Notes: a model not told the origin generated them from the letters alone. Counted from the stretch's first letter, positions 18,562 to 28,450 are shown. The stretch: DNA of 64,000 nt from Oleidesulfovibrio sp964593925 (GCA_964593925.1 CAZQKM010000008.1:1-64000); one strand, 5' to 3'. Program-made: numbers and translations.

Positions 18562-18830
18562 ACCTGCTCCTTCTATACAAATGGGCGCTTTGGCGCCTTG
18601 GCAGTAATTATTCTGGCATTTCTATACATAACTGACAGATACACAGGCTTTTGAAGACGAAGCAACTGTCTTGCAGCGCCATGGAGCCTTTTGCCGTGGC
18701 AGGGCCGGGATGCCCTCTTGGTGTGTACCACTTTCAGTTTTACAGGGGTACCATCATCATTTGGCTCTTGGTTGCCGGCAACCATACTACCGGGCAGAAA
18801 CGTGTGCCAAAAACGTGTTCAGGGTGTATC

Positions 18831-19508
18831 TTAAAACAATCCGTCATCTTTCAGACTGTAGTGCCCTTCGGCGCTGACAATAACATGGTCGATCAATGCC
18901 ATACCAAGCGTTTCTGCGGCACGGGCCACAAGCCTTGTTACCTCTACATCCGGGGCAGATGGCCTGGATGTACCACCGGGATGATTATGTACCAGTATCA
19001 GGCCGCTGGCTTTCAAGTGCAAAGCTTGCTCCATAAGCTCTCGGGGGTATATGGCAGAGCCGTTTACCGTGCCTTGTGCTACGCGTTCCCAAGCCAGTAA
19101 TCTGTTTTGTCCATCTGTATAAGCAACCCAAACCTCTTCATGCGGGCAACCGGCAAGGCGGGTACGCGCCATGTTTGCCACAGCCTGGGAAGAAGCCAGT
19201 ACAGCCCGCTCACGTAATGGCGATTCTGCGTGGCGTGCCAGAAATTCGTGCAACAACAGCCAAAAATTTTTTAAAGCTGGGCCAAAGCCTTTTTCTACCA
19301 AAAGCTCTTGTGGGCGGGCATCCATAAGGCCGCGCAGGGAGCCAAAGCGGGCAAGCAGGCTTTTGGCAAGCGGTTTTGTGTCTTGCCTACGTAAAACCGT
19401 GCCCAGCAATAGCTCAAGAATTTCATAATCGGCAAGTTGCGTAGGGTCTTTTTGCAGCTTGTCGCGCAAACGTTGCCGATGCCCATGGTAATGCGGTGCG
19501 TTGACCAT
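18831..19508 (-). CDS. radC: RadC family JAMM-domain protein
   Basis: The 225-aa protein has the N-terminal helix-hairpin-helix region (HRQRLRDKL ... LLLGTVL) and the C-terminal JAMM/MPN+ metallo-isopeptidase-like domain with HNHPGGTSRPSAPDV, the H-x-H-x10-D zinc motif. The role in DNA repair is historical and unproven. ATG 19508 begins the usual MVNAPHYHGHRQRLRDKL. The frame stays open for 150 more codons upstream, but these read low-complexity residues and overlap holA, so they are rejected. No clear ribosome binding site is seen. holA ends 91 bases upstream. Confidence 0.9.
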   Translation of the reverse strand: MVNAPHYHGHRQRLRDKLQKDPTQLADYEILELLLGTVLRRQDTKPLAKSLLARFGSLRGLMDARPQELLVEKGFGPALKNFWLLLHEFLARHAESPLRERAVLASSQAVANMARTRLAGCPHEEVWVAYTDGQNRLLAWERVAQGTVNGSAIYPRELMEQALHLKASGLILVHNHPGGTSRPSAPDVEVTRLVARAAETLGMALIDHVIVSAEGHYSLKDDGLF

Positions 19509-19599
19509 AAATAAGCAGTTACTCACTGTGGGCAAGGCTGTAAAGACGCTTACCGGTGTAAAAAAGGTAATTTTTTGTAAAAAAGCTGCAAAAATGAGA

Positions 19600-20580
19600 T
19601 TACATGGACGAAACATGAGGAGTAAACAACACCAGCAATCCGCTAATAAGGGCTTCCATGGCCTGCTCAGGAGATCGTTCACCCGACTTGATGCCTTTTT
19701 CTGCCTCCATGGCAAGGTCCCATATACGCATGATTCCGCGTAAGGATATCTGTTGCGCAAGTTGGGTTTTGGCTTGCAGCACAGCGGGTGGTAGGCGCAC
19801 GGGCTCTCCAGCAAGGAGCTGCCATAATATACGGGCCTCGCGCTGTAACAGGCCAAGAAATTGAAACACCATGCTGTCCCCAACGCTGTGGGCGGATAGA
19901 ACCTTGTGCCATACCATATGCTGCTGCGTGCCGGATTGCACAGCGCGAATAAAAGCAAAGATATCCAGCTCGTCAGAATGTTGGGGCAGTATGGCGGTAT
20001 CCGCAGGGATGATTCCTTGTGGATCTGCCAACAAGGCCAGTTTTTCTAGTTCTGTACAGGCGGTGGCAGCGTCAGCGGGCAGAGCGTCGCATAGGGATCG
20101 AAGGGCTCCGGGGGCAAAGTCAAGCCCCCGTTTGCGGGCCCATTGCTCGGCAAAAGTATACAGACTTTTTTTGTCCAGTCCGGGGGACTCCCATATCCAG
20201 CCCTGCTTGAGGGCAAACTTCCAGCAGGCGGTTTTTTGAATTATGGCCGGCACTTTTGCCTTTCGGCGTTCAAAAGCCACTTCCAGGCATAAAAAAGTCC
20301 ATGAAGCGGGTACTGCCCGGCACAGTGTGGCACTCAATTTTTTCCACTCATCCGCAGGCAGGTTGTGAGCATTGCGGATAATCAGCGCCTTGGGCAAGGC
20401 AAAGAGGCCCTGCAAGGTCAGATGTTCCCAAAATTGTGCGGGCAGACCCTCGTCGCCCCAGTACACATGGCGATCCCATGGGCCATGCTCTTGAGGATGG
20501 GCCAGCAGTTGTTCTGCAATGCGGGCGCGTATTAGTTGTCCATCAGGACAGGCCAGAAAACTGAAGCCATTTCTTGCCAT
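19600..20580 (-). CDS. holA: DNA polymerase III subunit delta
   Basis: Delta is the clamp-opening subunit of the replicative clamp loader. The 326-aa protein has the expected size. Its pattern of a weak N-terminal AAA-like domain (LFALPKALIIRNAHNLPADEW), a central WKFALKQGWIWESPGLDKK segment and a helical C-terminal domain (ELDIFAFIRAVQSG, MVFQFLGLLQREARIL) fits HolA. It follows lptE after 89 bases, the common leuS-lptE-holA order. ATG 20580 has AAGAG 8 bases upstream; ATG 20586 is also possible. Confidence 0.85.
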   Translation of the reverse strand: MARNGFSFLACPDGQLIRARIAEQLLAHPQEHGPWDRHVYWGDEGLPAQFWEHLTLQGLFALPKALIIRNAHNLPADEWKKLSATLCRAVPASWTFLCLEVAFERRKAKVPAIIQKTACWKFALKQGWIWESPGLDKKSLYTFAEQWARKRGLDFAPGALRSLCDALPADAATACTELEKLALLADPQGIIPADTAILPQHSDELDIFAFIRAVQSGTQQHMVWHKVLSAHSVGDSMVFQFLGLLQREARILWQLLAGEPVRLPPAVLQAKTQLAQQISLRGIMRIWDLAMEAEKGIKSGERSPEQAMEALISGLLVLFTPHVSSM

Positions 20581-20669
20581 GATCATTACTCTTGGCGCTA
20601 CAGGAAAGCGAAATACAGGGCCCGACGGTCCGGCACCGGGCGCGTGGCTGTTTACATGTATGCAATGTA

Positions 20670-21233
20670 CTAAAAGGTATAACGCATTCTGTCCACAATG
20701 TACTGTATTGCCTTTTGTACTGCCCCCTCCATTGCTTGTTCTTCAGAGCCAGAAAGGTCCCTGTAACTTTCGTTGACAGCCACGAGTCCGGAGTCCCATA
20801 TAACGGTATTGGTGTGTTCGTCATAGAGTGCGAGCTTTAGCGTTACAGAGGCGTTGAACAGACGGTTGGCTTTATCTCTACCCGTGGCAGAACCGGCAAA
20901 AGTCATTTTGTCTACAATGACTTTTATGGAATAGTCCGTAGTGCCGTGGTCTCGCCAAGTGGCCAAGTTGCGGTTGGTGATTTCATCACGCAGCGTGGCA
21001 CGTATGAGGGCGCTCAGGCCCGGATACAACGATGGAGTTTCAACCTCGCGGATGTGTATTGTGGTTTGCGGACTGCCTAAAATAGATGGCTCGTCTGCTG
21101 CCAGATTGTAGCCTCCACACCCTTGCACCATGGCTGACATGACCAGTACAAGGCAACACAGGAATAGTGCGCGGGCTTTTACAGGCAAGAAAGGATCCCG
21201 ACAATATGAGGGATGCTCAGTTGACGACAACAT
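20670..21233 (-). CDS. lptE: LPS assembly lipoprotein LptE
   Basis: LptE plugs the LptD outer-membrane barrel and helps insert lipopolysaccharide. The 187-aa protein has a long leader ending in the lipobox VQGC (Cys39), followed by GGYNL, as in LptE. The remainder (TTIHIREVETPSLYPGLSAL, then LIRATLRDEITN) fits the LptE alpha/beta fold. Its start overlaps the end of leuS by 17 bases, and holA follows. This leuS-lptE-holA order is common in Gram-negative bacteria and supports the call, since LptE itself is poorly conserved. Confidence 0.85.
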   Translation of the reverse strand: MLSSTEHPSYCRDPFLPVKARALFLCCLVLVMSAMVQGCGGYNLAADEPSILGSPQTTIHIREVETPSLYPGLSALIRATLRDEITNRNLATWRDHGTTDYSIKVIVDKMTFAGSATGRDKANRLFNASVTLKLALYDEHTNTVIWDSGLVAVNESYRDLSGSEEQAMEGAVQKAIQYIVDRMRYTF

Positions 21234-23706
21234 TAACCATCTTCCCCGGGATTACGATGAGTTTACGGATGGTGCCGCCTTGGGTATGGCGTAACACATT
21301 GGGCTCTTCAAGGGCCAGCTTTTCCAAGGTTCCCTTGTCTGTATCAGCGGAAACAGTGAGTTTGGCGCGCAGTTTACCGTTGATGGATACGGGAATGACC
21401 AGCTCGTCTTTGATCAAGGCCTGTTCGTCATATGTTGGCCAGGCCTGTTCTGCCAGCATGCGGTTTTGTCCAAGGTTCTCCCATAACTCTTCGCAAAGGT
21501 GCGGTGTGACGGGCGCCAGCATATTGAGTACAGAGGATACCGCAGAACTGAATACTCGTCGGCCTTTTTCATTTTCAAGCAGTTCTGTTCGGGCAAGATA
21601 TAGAGCGTTAACCAACTCCATGACAGCTGCGATAGCTGTATTGAACTGGAAACGGTTCTGAATATCGGCGCTGACTTTTTTTACTGTGGAGTGTTCTTTT
21701 TGGCGGATATTTTTTGCTGTAGGACAAGCACAATCCGCGGCAGTACTTGAGCAAGGGGCCATGGGGGGGAGTTTCTCAGGTACTCCTTCCACCAGACGCC
21801 AGACTCGCTGCACAAAGCGGTGGGCTCCTTCAATGCCTGAATCAGACCAATCAAAGTCACGTTCAGGAGGGGCTGCAAACAGACAGAAAAGGCGAACCGT
21901 GTCTGCACCGTACTGTTTGATCATCTGTGAGGGCTCCACGGTATTGCCTTTTGATTTGGACATCTTGGCACCACCCATCAAAACCATACCCTGTGTAAGT
22001 AGGTTGGCAAAGGGTTCATCAAGGTGCATGTATCCACAGTCGCGTAGCGCCTTGGTAAAAAAGCGTGCGTACAGAAGGTGTAAAATGGCGTGCTCCACCC
22101 CACCAATGTATTGGTCCACCGGCAGCCAGTATTGCAAGGCTTTAGGGTCAAAGGGGGCAGTATCTTCTTGGGCTGATGTATAGCGGGCAAAATACCACGA
22201 AGACTCGACAAAAGTATCCATGGTATCGGTTTCTCGCCGGGCGTTGCCACCACACGTGGGGCAGGCGCATTGTATAAAGCCAGGGGCCTCGTCAAGGGGT
22301 GAACGACCATCGGCATGGGTTTTGATATCAAGAGGAAGAGTGATCGGTAGATTTTTTACCTTTTCCGGAACAATACCACAGGTGTCGCAGTATACTACGG
22401 GAATGGGGGCTCCCCAGTAACGCTGACGCGAAATATTCCAGTCACGCAAACGATAATTTACCGTACGCTTTCCTTTTTTGTTTGCTTCCAGCCACTGGGC
22501 AATGCGGATTTTGCCTTCTTCACTGGGCAGGCCAGTAAACTCGCCACAGTCAACCAGAGTGCCCGCAGCGCTACATGCATTTTCCATTGTGGCAGAACAA
22601 AGAGGTTGCCCCTCAGGTTGGATGACAACTTTAATGGGCAGATCATACTTGCGAGCAAAAGCAAAGTCGCGTTCATCATGGGCGGGTACGGCCATGACAG
22701 CACCAGTGCCGTATTCAGCCAGTACAAAATTGGCAACATAAATGGGAATTTTTGCGTTATCCAACGGATTGATGCAGTACCTGCCGGTAAAAACCCCTTC
22801 TTTTTCCAGGGTATCAGCGGTACGCTCAATGCGGTCCATGTTACGGATACGCTTGACAAAGGTGCGTACAGTCTCTGCCTCGGGACGGCCTTCGATAAGA
22901 GAGTCAATCAACGGGTGCTCAGGCGCGATACTCATGAATGTGGCACCAAACACCGTATCCGGGCGTGTGGTGAAAACCGTGATGCCCTGCTTACTGCCAT
23001 CTATTGCAAAATTGATTTCGGCACCTGTGGATTTTCCGATCCAGTTCTGCTGCATGGCCAGTACCCTGTCAGGCCAACCACCGGTCAGGGTTTCCAGGTC
23101 TACCAGCAACTCTTCTGCATAGGCTGTAATGCGCAGAAACCATTGGGCAAGGTCTCGCTGTTCCACCGCTGTATCGCAACGCCAGCACACGCCTTCTACG
23201 ACTTGCTCGTTAGCCAGTACTGTGTTGCATGTGGGGCACCAGTTTTGTGCAGCTTTTTTACGATAGATGAGCCCTTTTTCCATGAATTTAAGGAAGAAAA
23301 GCTGCTCCCAGCGGTAATATGTGGCATCGCATGTGGCAAGTTCGCGTCGCCAGTCGTACGAGTAGCCCAGCCGTTTTAGCTGGGTGCGCATGGCATCAAT
23401 ATTGGCGTATGTCCACTGGGCGGGATGCGTATCATTTTTTATGGCCGCATTTTCCGCGGGCAGACCAAAGGCATCCCAACCCATGGGGTGTAGTACATTA
23501 AAACCCTGCATACGTTTGAAGCGGGCTAATACATCGCCAATGGAGTAGTTACGCACATGGCCCATATGGATATTACCTGAAGGGTAGGGGAACATCTCAA
23601 GCGCATAGTATTTGGGGCGCGTTGTATCAGGTTTGCTGTGGAACATCCCTCTGGATTCCCAGATTTGTTGCCACTTTTTTTCAATGGCTTGAGGATCGTA
23701 CTTCAT
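21217..23706 (-). CDS. leuS: Leucyl-tRNA synthetase
   Basis: The enzyme charges tRNA-Leu. The 829-aa class I synthetase has the HIGH motif as PSGNIHMGHVRNY (about residues 37-49), the CP1 editing domain with TTRPDTVFGATF (about 245), zinc-type cysteine pairs (CPTC, CWRC, CDTC, CPTC) and the KMSKS motif as KMSKSKGNT (about 582). ATG 23706 has an AGGAAG upstream. nusB precedes it by 142 bases and lptE overlaps its 3' end. Confidence 0.97.
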   Translation of the reverse strand: MKYDPQAIEKKWQQIWESRGMFHSKPDTTRPKYYALEMFPYPSGNIHMGHVRNYSIGDVLARFKRMQGFNVLHPMGWDAFGLPAENAAIKNDTHPAQWTYANIDAMRTQLKRLGYSYDWRRELATCDATYYRWEQLFFLKFMEKGLIYRKKAAQNWCPTCNTVLANEQVVEGVCWRCDTAVEQRDLAQWFLRITAYAEELLVDLETLTGGWPDRVLAMQQNWIGKSTGAEINFAIDGSKQGITVFTTRPDTVFGATFMSIAPEHPLIDSLIEGRPEAETVRTFVKRIRNMDRIERTADTLEKEGVFTGRYCINPLDNAKIPIYVANFVLAEYGTGAVMAVPAHDERDFAFARKYDLPIKVVIQPEGQPLCSATMENACSAAGTLVDCGEFTGLPSEEGKIRIAQWLEANKKGKRTVNYRLRDWNISRQRYWGAPIPVVYCDTCGIVPEKVKNLPITLPLDIKTHADGRSPLDEAPGFIQCACPTCGGNARRETDTMDTFVESSWYFARYTSAQEDTAPFDPKALQYWLPVDQYIGGVEHAILHLLYARFFTKALRDCGYMHLDEPFANLLTQGMVLMGGAKMSKSKGNTVEPSQMIKQYGADTVRLFCLFAAPPERDFDWSDSGIEGAHRFVQRVWRLVEGVPEKLPPMAPCSSTAADCACPTAKNIRQKEHSTVKKVSADIQNRFQFNTAIAAVMELVNALYLARTELLENEKGRRVFSSAVSSVLNMLAPVTPHLCEELWENLGQNRMLAEQAWPTYDEQALIKDELVIPVSINGKLRAKLTVSADTDKGTLEKLALEEPNVLRHTQGGTIRKLIVIPGKMVNVVVN

Positions 23707-23848
23707 GCCGTGTGCTTCCTTCTAGGTTGATTCTTACGGAAAACGCCGCACAGAGCCAGATTTGTTCGACGTCCCTGAATATTGAGTGTCTTGCGCGGCA
23801 GCGTTGTTTATATGCGGAAACAGTGCCGGGCGGCAAGATGGTATAGCG

Positions 23849-24325
23849 TTATGTCTTGTGTTGATAATAATTAGTCAAGCAGCCTGTTTCCAACGCTTTG
23901 GCCGTGGCATCCAGTATGCCGTTGACAAAGCTACGAGACTTTTCATCACCAAACTGTTTTGACAGTTCAATGCCTTCATTAATGGCTACCTTCAGGGGAA
24001 CGTCTGCACGATAGAGCATCTCGTACACGGCAAGACGCAGAATGGTCAGCTCAATTTTACCGATACGCTCAACGCGCCAGTTTTGGGCAAAGCGTGTGAT
24101 CACGTCATCCAGTACTGCTTGGTTACTCCATGTGCCCTGGATAAGCTCCCAGGCAAAACCGTCGGGTTCTGCGGAGATATCCCTGTCGCGTACGTCGGGA
24201 GAGGCACAGTATGCTTGGCGCAGGTGTTCAACTGTTGTGGCAGGCGAAAAAGTAAGACCGTACAGCACCTGAAAGGCCAGAGCCCGTAATGAGCGCCGTG
24301 AAGAGTGAATAGCTTTGGCAGCCAT
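23849..24325 (-). CDS. nusB: Transcription antitermination factor NusB
   Basis: NusB binds boxA RNA with NusE and supports rRNA antitermination. The 158-aa all-helical protein begins SSRRSLRALAFQVLYGLTF and carries ERIGKIELTILRLAVYEML, VAINEGIELSKQFGDEKS and FVNGILDA, all NusB hallmarks. It starts 3 bases after the ribH stop, a conserved ribH-nusB pairing, so the two are almost certainly cotranscribed. Confidence 0.95.
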   Translation of the reverse strand: MAAKAIHSSRRSLRALAFQVLYGLTFSPATTVEHLRQAYCASPDVRDRDISAEPDGFAWELIQGTWSNQAVLDDVITRFAQNWRVERIGKIELTILRLAVYEMLYRADVPLKVAINEGIELSKQFGDEKSRSFVNGILDATAKALETGCLTNYYQHKT

Positions 24326-24328
24326 GTG

Positions 24329-24799
24329 TTAGATCTGCTCCAGTACGCGGATGGTTTCCAGCACGGCAGAGGCAGCTTCCACCCCTTTGTTACCTGCCTT
24401 GGAACCAGCGCGTTCAATGGCCTGTTCCAGAGAATCTGTGGTAAGCAGGCCAAAGCCCACGGGGGTGTCCTGCTCAAGAGCCACATGGGCAAGTCCCTTG
24501 GCAGCCTCATTGGCTACAAAGTCAAAATGCGGTGTCGCGCCGCGAATAACGGCACCCAAAGCGATAATACCATCATATTTGGCGGAAGCAGCCAGTTTTT
24601 TTGCGGCGATGGGCATTTCAAAGGCTCCAGGCAGACGCACAAGGGTGATGTCCTCTTTGGCTGCACCGTTACGTACAAGGTAGTCCACAGCGCCACCCAC
24701 CAAGCGATCAACGATAAAGTCGTTGAATCGAGTGGCAATAATGGCAAACTTCAGGCCTTTGGCGTCATATTGTCCTTCAATTGTTTTCAAATGCATCAT
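24329..24799 (-). CDS. ribH: 6,7-dimethyl-8-ribityllumazine synthase
   Basis: Lumazine synthase condenses the ribityl-pyrimidine with dihydroxybutanone phosphate, the penultimate riboflavin step, forming icosahedral or pentameric shells. The 156-aa protein has ATRFNDFIVDRLVGGA, VRLPGAFEMP, ALGAVIRGATPHFDFVANE and PVGFGLLTTDS. AAGGAG lies 9 bases before ATG 24799. It follows ribBA and is directly followed by nusB. Confidence 0.96.
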   Translation of the reverse strand: MMHLKTIEGQYDAKGLKFAIIATRFNDFIVDRLVGGAVDYLVRNGAAKEDITLVRLPGAFEMPIAAKKLAASAKYDGIIALGAVIRGATPHFDFVANEAAKGLAHVALEQDTPVGFGLLTTDSLEQAIERAGSKAGNKGVEAASAVLETIRVLEQI

Positions 24800-24880
24800 G
24801 CTCTAAGTCTCCTTGTGTGCGGCTATTATACAAAGAGGCAGCCGCAGCACAGATTTTTTTGGGTGGTAGTCATACAAAGG

Positions 24881-26098
24881 TCAGGATTGCTGCTCTGCAA
24901 GCTCCAGGATATGCCCCATTTTTTCTTTTTTGGTTTGTAAGTATCTTCTGTTGAATACGCAGGCGTGCATTTCAATGGGGACACGTTCCACCACCTCAAT
25001 TCCATACCCTTCTATTCCGACAATTTTTTTGGGGTTATTGGTCATCATGCGCATTTTACGTACACCAAGGTCAACCAGAATCTGCGCTCCTATACCATAG
25101 TCACGCAGGTCAGCCTGGAAGCCGAGCTTGTTGTTGGCCTCCACTGTATCGTATCCTTGATCTTGCAGTGCGTAGGCTTTGATTTTGTTTGCAAGGCCGA
25201 TACCTCGTCCCTCCTGCCGCATGTAGAGTACCACACCTGCTTCTTCCGTGGCTATAGTGCACATGGCTGCAGAAAGCTGATCACCGCAGTCGCAACGCAG
25301 CGAACCCAGTACGTCACCGGTCAGGCACTCAGAGTGCACGCGTACCAGCACTGGGTCTTTACCTTTGACGTTGCCCTTGACCAGCGCCAGATGGGTTTCT
25401 TCGTTATGGTCGCATTCGTATCCAATGACTGTAAAGTCACCATACCGGGTGGGCATATGTGCTTCGGCTACACGGCGTACCGAAAGTTGGCCGGGTTGCA
25501 TGCGGTGGCGGATAAGGTCGCGTATGGTGGCTATTTTGAGGTTGTGCTTTTTGGCAAAGGTCGTGAGGTCGGGCATACGGGCCATTTCGCCGTCATCGCG
25601 TATAATTTCACAGATAACACCGGCAGGTTTGAGCCCGGCAAGTCGTGCAAGGTCCACACTACCTTCGGTTTGCCCGGCACGCACCATGACGCCACCGCTT
25701 TGAGCACGTAAGGGAAAAATGTGGCCAGGGGTAACGATATCCTCGGGTTGGACACTGTCTTTTACAGCGGTGAGGATTGTCGTCGCACGATCTTTGGCCG
25801 AAATGCCGGTGGTCACGCCATGGCGTGCTTCAATGGACACGGTAAAGTTGGTACCAAATTTGGACTCGTTACGACGGGCCATAAGTGGCAGTTGCAGCTT
25901 GTCCACCCATTCGGGGGCCATGGCCAGGCAAATGAGTCCTCGACCATGCATGGCCATGAAATTGATGACCTCGGGGGTAACATATTCTGCGGCAATGGTC
26001 AGGTCGCCTTCATTTTCACGATCCTCGTCATCAACAAGAATGAGCATCCGACCACTGCGGATTTCTTCAATGGCTTCTTCGGCTGTGCAGATGGGCAT
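24881..26098 (-). CDS. ribBA: Bifunctional DHBP synthase / GTP cyclohydrolase II
   Basis: This fused enzyme supplies both riboflavin precursors. Residues about 1-200 are 3,4-dihydroxy-2-butanone-4-phosphate synthase (LILVDDEDRENEGDLTIAAE, MHGRGLICLAM, PGHIFPLRAQSGGV). Residues about 205-405 are GTP cyclohydrolase II with the zinc motif C-LTGDVLGSLRCDCGDQL and MRQEGRGIGLANKIKAYALQ. The 405-aa length is normal. AAGGAG lies 8 bases before ATG 26098. It sits between ribE and ribH. Confidence 0.97.
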   Translation of the reverse strand: MPICTAEEAIEEIRSGRMLILVDDEDRENEGDLTIAAEYVTPEVINFMAMHGRGLICLAMAPEWVDKLQLPLMARRNESKFGTNFTVSIEARHGVTTGISAKDRATTILTAVKDSVQPEDIVTPGHIFPLRAQSGGVMVRAGQTEGSVDLARLAGLKPAGVICEIIRDDGEMARMPDLTTFAKKHNLKIATIRDLIRHRMQPGQLSVRRVAEAHMPTRYGDFTVIGYECDHNEETHLALVKGNVKGKDPVLVRVHSECLTGDVLGSLRCDCGDQLSAAMCTIATEEAGVVLYMRQEGRGIGLANKIKAYALQDQGYDTVEANNKLGFQADLRDYGIGAQILVDLGVRKMRMMTNNPKKIVGIEGYGIEVVERVPIEMHACVFNRRYLQTKKEKMGHILELAEQQS

Positions 26099-26146
26099 AA
26101 AGGGGCTCCTTGTTACATTGGGCGTCCTGTTGGGCGCTGGGCATGG

Positions 26147-26821
26147 CTAAAAGCCGTGCTTGCGTAAAAAATCCATGGTCAATGCCGAAGTTGGTATGTT
26201 TTCTGCTTCGGTGTTATTCGGCGCGGACCCATGCCACGGGGCCAGCATACGTTGTACATACTTGCCGATGATGTCTGCTTCCATATTCACCTGGGCACCG
26301 GGGGTCCAGTGGAGTATAGTTGTAATTTTTTGCGTTTCGGGAATGATGTTCACTTCCAGAAAGTCCGCTCCACAATGATTAACCGTCAGGCTGATGCCGT
26401 CAAGGGCTACCGAACCTTTGGGCACCACCAAGCAGCCCAGTTTTGGGGGAAAGGCCAAGCGATAGACACGCGAAAGCCCCGCAGGACGGACGGTATCTAC
26501 GGTGGCTATGGCGTCTACATGCCCGCTGACAATGTGCCCACCCAGCCTGCCACTCGACAGCAATGCACGCTCCAGGTTGACTAGACTGCCTATACGCAAG
26601 AAGCCAAGGGTGGTGCACGAAAGTGTCTCTGTGGATGCATATGCCCAAAACCAGTTTGTGCCATGGGTCTCTACGGTTAGGCAGACGCCGTTTATGGCTA
26701 TGGATTCGCCTGTCACATAATCCGTAAGCGCAAAGCACGGGCTGATGCGAAAGCGCGTTTCGCTCCCCATGGACTCAATGGACAAGACTTTACCCTGCCC
26801 CAAAATGATTCCCGTAAACAT
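26147..26821 (-). CDS. ribE: Riboflavin synthase alpha subunit
   Basis: The enzyme dismutates two lumazines into riboflavin. The 224-aa protein shows the duplicated lumazine-binding barrel. The first copy begins MFTGIILGQGKV, with ESIAINGVCLTV and FWAYASTETL. The second has GGHIVSGHVDAIA and GSVALDGISLTVN. It starts 2 bases after the ribD stop and the AAGGAG lies inside the end of ribD, so expression is coupled. Confidence 0.96.
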   Translation of the reverse strand: MFTGIILGQGKVLSIESMGSETRFRISPCFALTDYVTGESIAINGVCLTVETHGTNWFWAYASTETLSCTTLGFLRIGSLVNLERALLSSGRLGGHIVSGHVDAIATVDTVRPAGLSRVYRLAFPPKLGCLVVPKGSVALDGISLTVNHCGADFLEVNIIPETQKITTILHWTPGAQVNMEADIIGKYVQRMLAPWHGSAPNNTEAENIPTSALTMDFLRKHGF

Positions 26822-26823
26822 AT

Positions 26824-27948
26824 CTAGTTCTCCTTGAGACGCAGCCCTAGGATAATATCCTGCCCGATGCGTGTCACATGGGCAACGCGTAGATCCAAAG
26901 CCTGATCCATACGCTCAGGTGCGCGACCGGCAAAAAGTGGAACGGCCTTGTCGTCTCCCAGCAGTTTGGGGGACATGTGCAGCTCGAGCTCATGTGCCAG
27001 CCCTGCCTCCAGCATGGAGAGCGCCAGTGCGCCACCGCCTTCGCATAGGGTGTAGTGACATTGGTGCTCGGCACGCAAGAGCGCAAGACCAGCATGCAAA
27101 TCCAATTTGCCGCTTTGGGTACAGGTGAGTCCTGTTACTTGGATGCCACAACGTCGTAGAGCCTCTGCCGGGGCAGAGCATGCCGCAGATTGAGAGGTCC
27201 AGAATATGGTTTCGTGTGGGCGTTCATGCAATAGATGCAAGGGGGCCTTTGCAGAGGGCAGACGTGATGTGACCACAACGGCCAGCGGCTGTCTGGGGGC
27301 ATCTTGCAACCGGCATGTCAGGCGAGGGTTGTCAACGCGAAAGGTATTCCCCCCCACAATGACTGCGTCCACATGGCTGCGTAACGTGTGTACGCGCTGT
27401 CGGGCTTCATTGCCTGTGACCCATCGGGAATGGCCGGTGCGTGTGGCGATACGGCCGTCTAGTGTCGAGGCAAGCTTGAGTATGCCATAGGGCAGGGCAG
27501 AGCTCTGCCATGTGATAAAGTCAGCGATACTGTCACGACAATCCTGTTCGCATATGCCTGTCTCCACACGTACACCGTGTTCGCGTAGAAAGGCAATACC
27601 ACCTTGTGCCACGGGATTGGGGTCACATGTGCCCACTACAACATGGCGAATACCTGCGGCAATTATGGCATGGGAGCAAGGGGGTGTTTTACCAGTGTGA
27701 TTACATGGCTCCAAGGTAACCACCAGAGTGCATGCTGCGGGATCAATCCCTTTTTTTGCAGCATCGCGCAGGCATTCCACTTCTGCGTGTGCTTCACCAC
27801 AGGCAGTATGCCAACCTCGCGCCACGATGAGCCCTTCTCTAACCAGCAGCGCTCCCACACAGGGGTTGGGCGCTGTGGTCCAACGCCCGCGTTGGGCAAG
27901 TATGACAGCCTCACGCATAAAAGGCGCAAAAGGATGTTGTAGCGACAC
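26824..27948 (-). CDS. ribD: Riboflavin deaminase/reductase RibD
   Basis: RibD deaminates then reduces the pyrimidine intermediate made by GTP cyclohydrolase II. Residues about 1-145 are the zinc deaminase domain (HAEVECLRDA, LEPCNHTGKTPPC). Residues about 150-374 are the reductase domain (LKLASTLDGRIATRTGHSRW, VDAVIVGGNTFRVDNP, LCEGGGALALSML). GTG 27948 (VSLQHPFAPFMREA) is chosen because AGGAG (27954-27958) lies 5 bases before it and the frame then begins next to the comEB stop. The open frame continues 83 codons upstream inside comEB, but these are rejected. Confidence 0.95.
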   Translation of the reverse strand: MSLQHPFAPFMREAVILAQRGRWTTAPNPCVGALLVREGLIVARGWHTACGEAHAEVECLRDAAKKGIDPAACTLVVTLEPCNHTGKTPPCSHAIIAAGIRHVVVGTCDPNPVAQGGIAFLREHGVRVETGICEQDCRDSIADFITWQSSALPYGILKLASTLDGRIATRTGHSRWVTGNEARQRVHTLRSHVDAVIVGGNTFRVDNPRLTCRLQDAPRQPLAVVVTSRLPSAKAPLHLLHERPHETIFWTSQSAACSAPAEALRRCGIQVTGLTCTQSGKLDLHAGLALLRAEHQCHYTLCEGGGALALSMLEAGLAHELELHMSPKLLGDDKAVPLFAGRAPERMDQALDLRVAHVTRIGQDIILGLRLKEN

Positions 27949-27950
27949 GC

Positions 27951-28427
27951 TCACTCCTGGGCGGGGCCGTGGTAGGGCAAGACCTCGCATCGCACGCCGG
28001 CCTCGTGCAGCATATTTTCCGCAAGCATATCCGGGTAGGCCTCTGTATAATATATACCTGCAATACCACAGTTTATCAGCATTTTTGTACAGATGAGGCA
28101 AGGCTGTGTTGTACAGTACACCTCGGATCCGGCAAGAGATACACCGTGGATGGCTGCCTGAATGATGACGTTTTGCTCTGCGTGTAAACCGCGGCATATT
28201 TCGTGTCGCTGGCCTGAGGGCACACCAAGCTCTTCGCGCAGGCAGCCTACATCAAGACAGTGAGCCACCCCAGAAGGCGCACCATTATAGCCTGTGGCAA
28301 GAATGCGCTTGTCTTTGACGGCCACAGCACCAACTTTACGGCGGCTACATGTGGACCGTTCGGCCACAAGGTGTGTTATGCCCATGAAATATTGAGGCCA
28401 GGGGAGTCTGTTATGCATACTTGTCAT
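27951..28427 (-). CDS. comEB: dCMP deaminase family protein
   Basis: The 158-aa cytidine/deoxycytidylate deaminase has CSRRKVGAVAVKDKRILATGYNG, the catalytic HAEQN (His zinc ligand and Glu) and PCLICTKMLINCG with both zinc cysteines. It probably converts dCMP to dUMP for dTTP synthesis. The gene lies between glyA and ribD on the minus strand. A strong hairpin in the 80-base gap to glyA affects transcription order (see 28451-28502). The first ATG (28427) or a second (28418) could be used. Confidence 0.92.
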   Translation of the reverse strand: MTSMHNRLPWPQYFMGITHLVAERSTCSRRKVGAVAVKDKRILATGYNGAPSGVAHCLDVGCLREELGVPSGQRHEICRGLHAEQNVIIQAAIHGVSLAGSEVYCTTQPCLICTKMLINCGIAGIYYTEAYPDMLAENMLHEAGVRCEVLPYHGPAQE

Positions 28428-28450
28428 CCGTTGACCGTCTACCGGTGGCA

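Noticed and set aside
19509..19958. Upstream in-frame extension of radC
   Set aside because: It overlaps holA and reads residues unlike any RadC; the family start is at 19508.
27949..28197. Upstream in-frame extension of ribD
   Set aside because: It lies inside comEB in another frame; GTG 27948 has the ribosome binding site.
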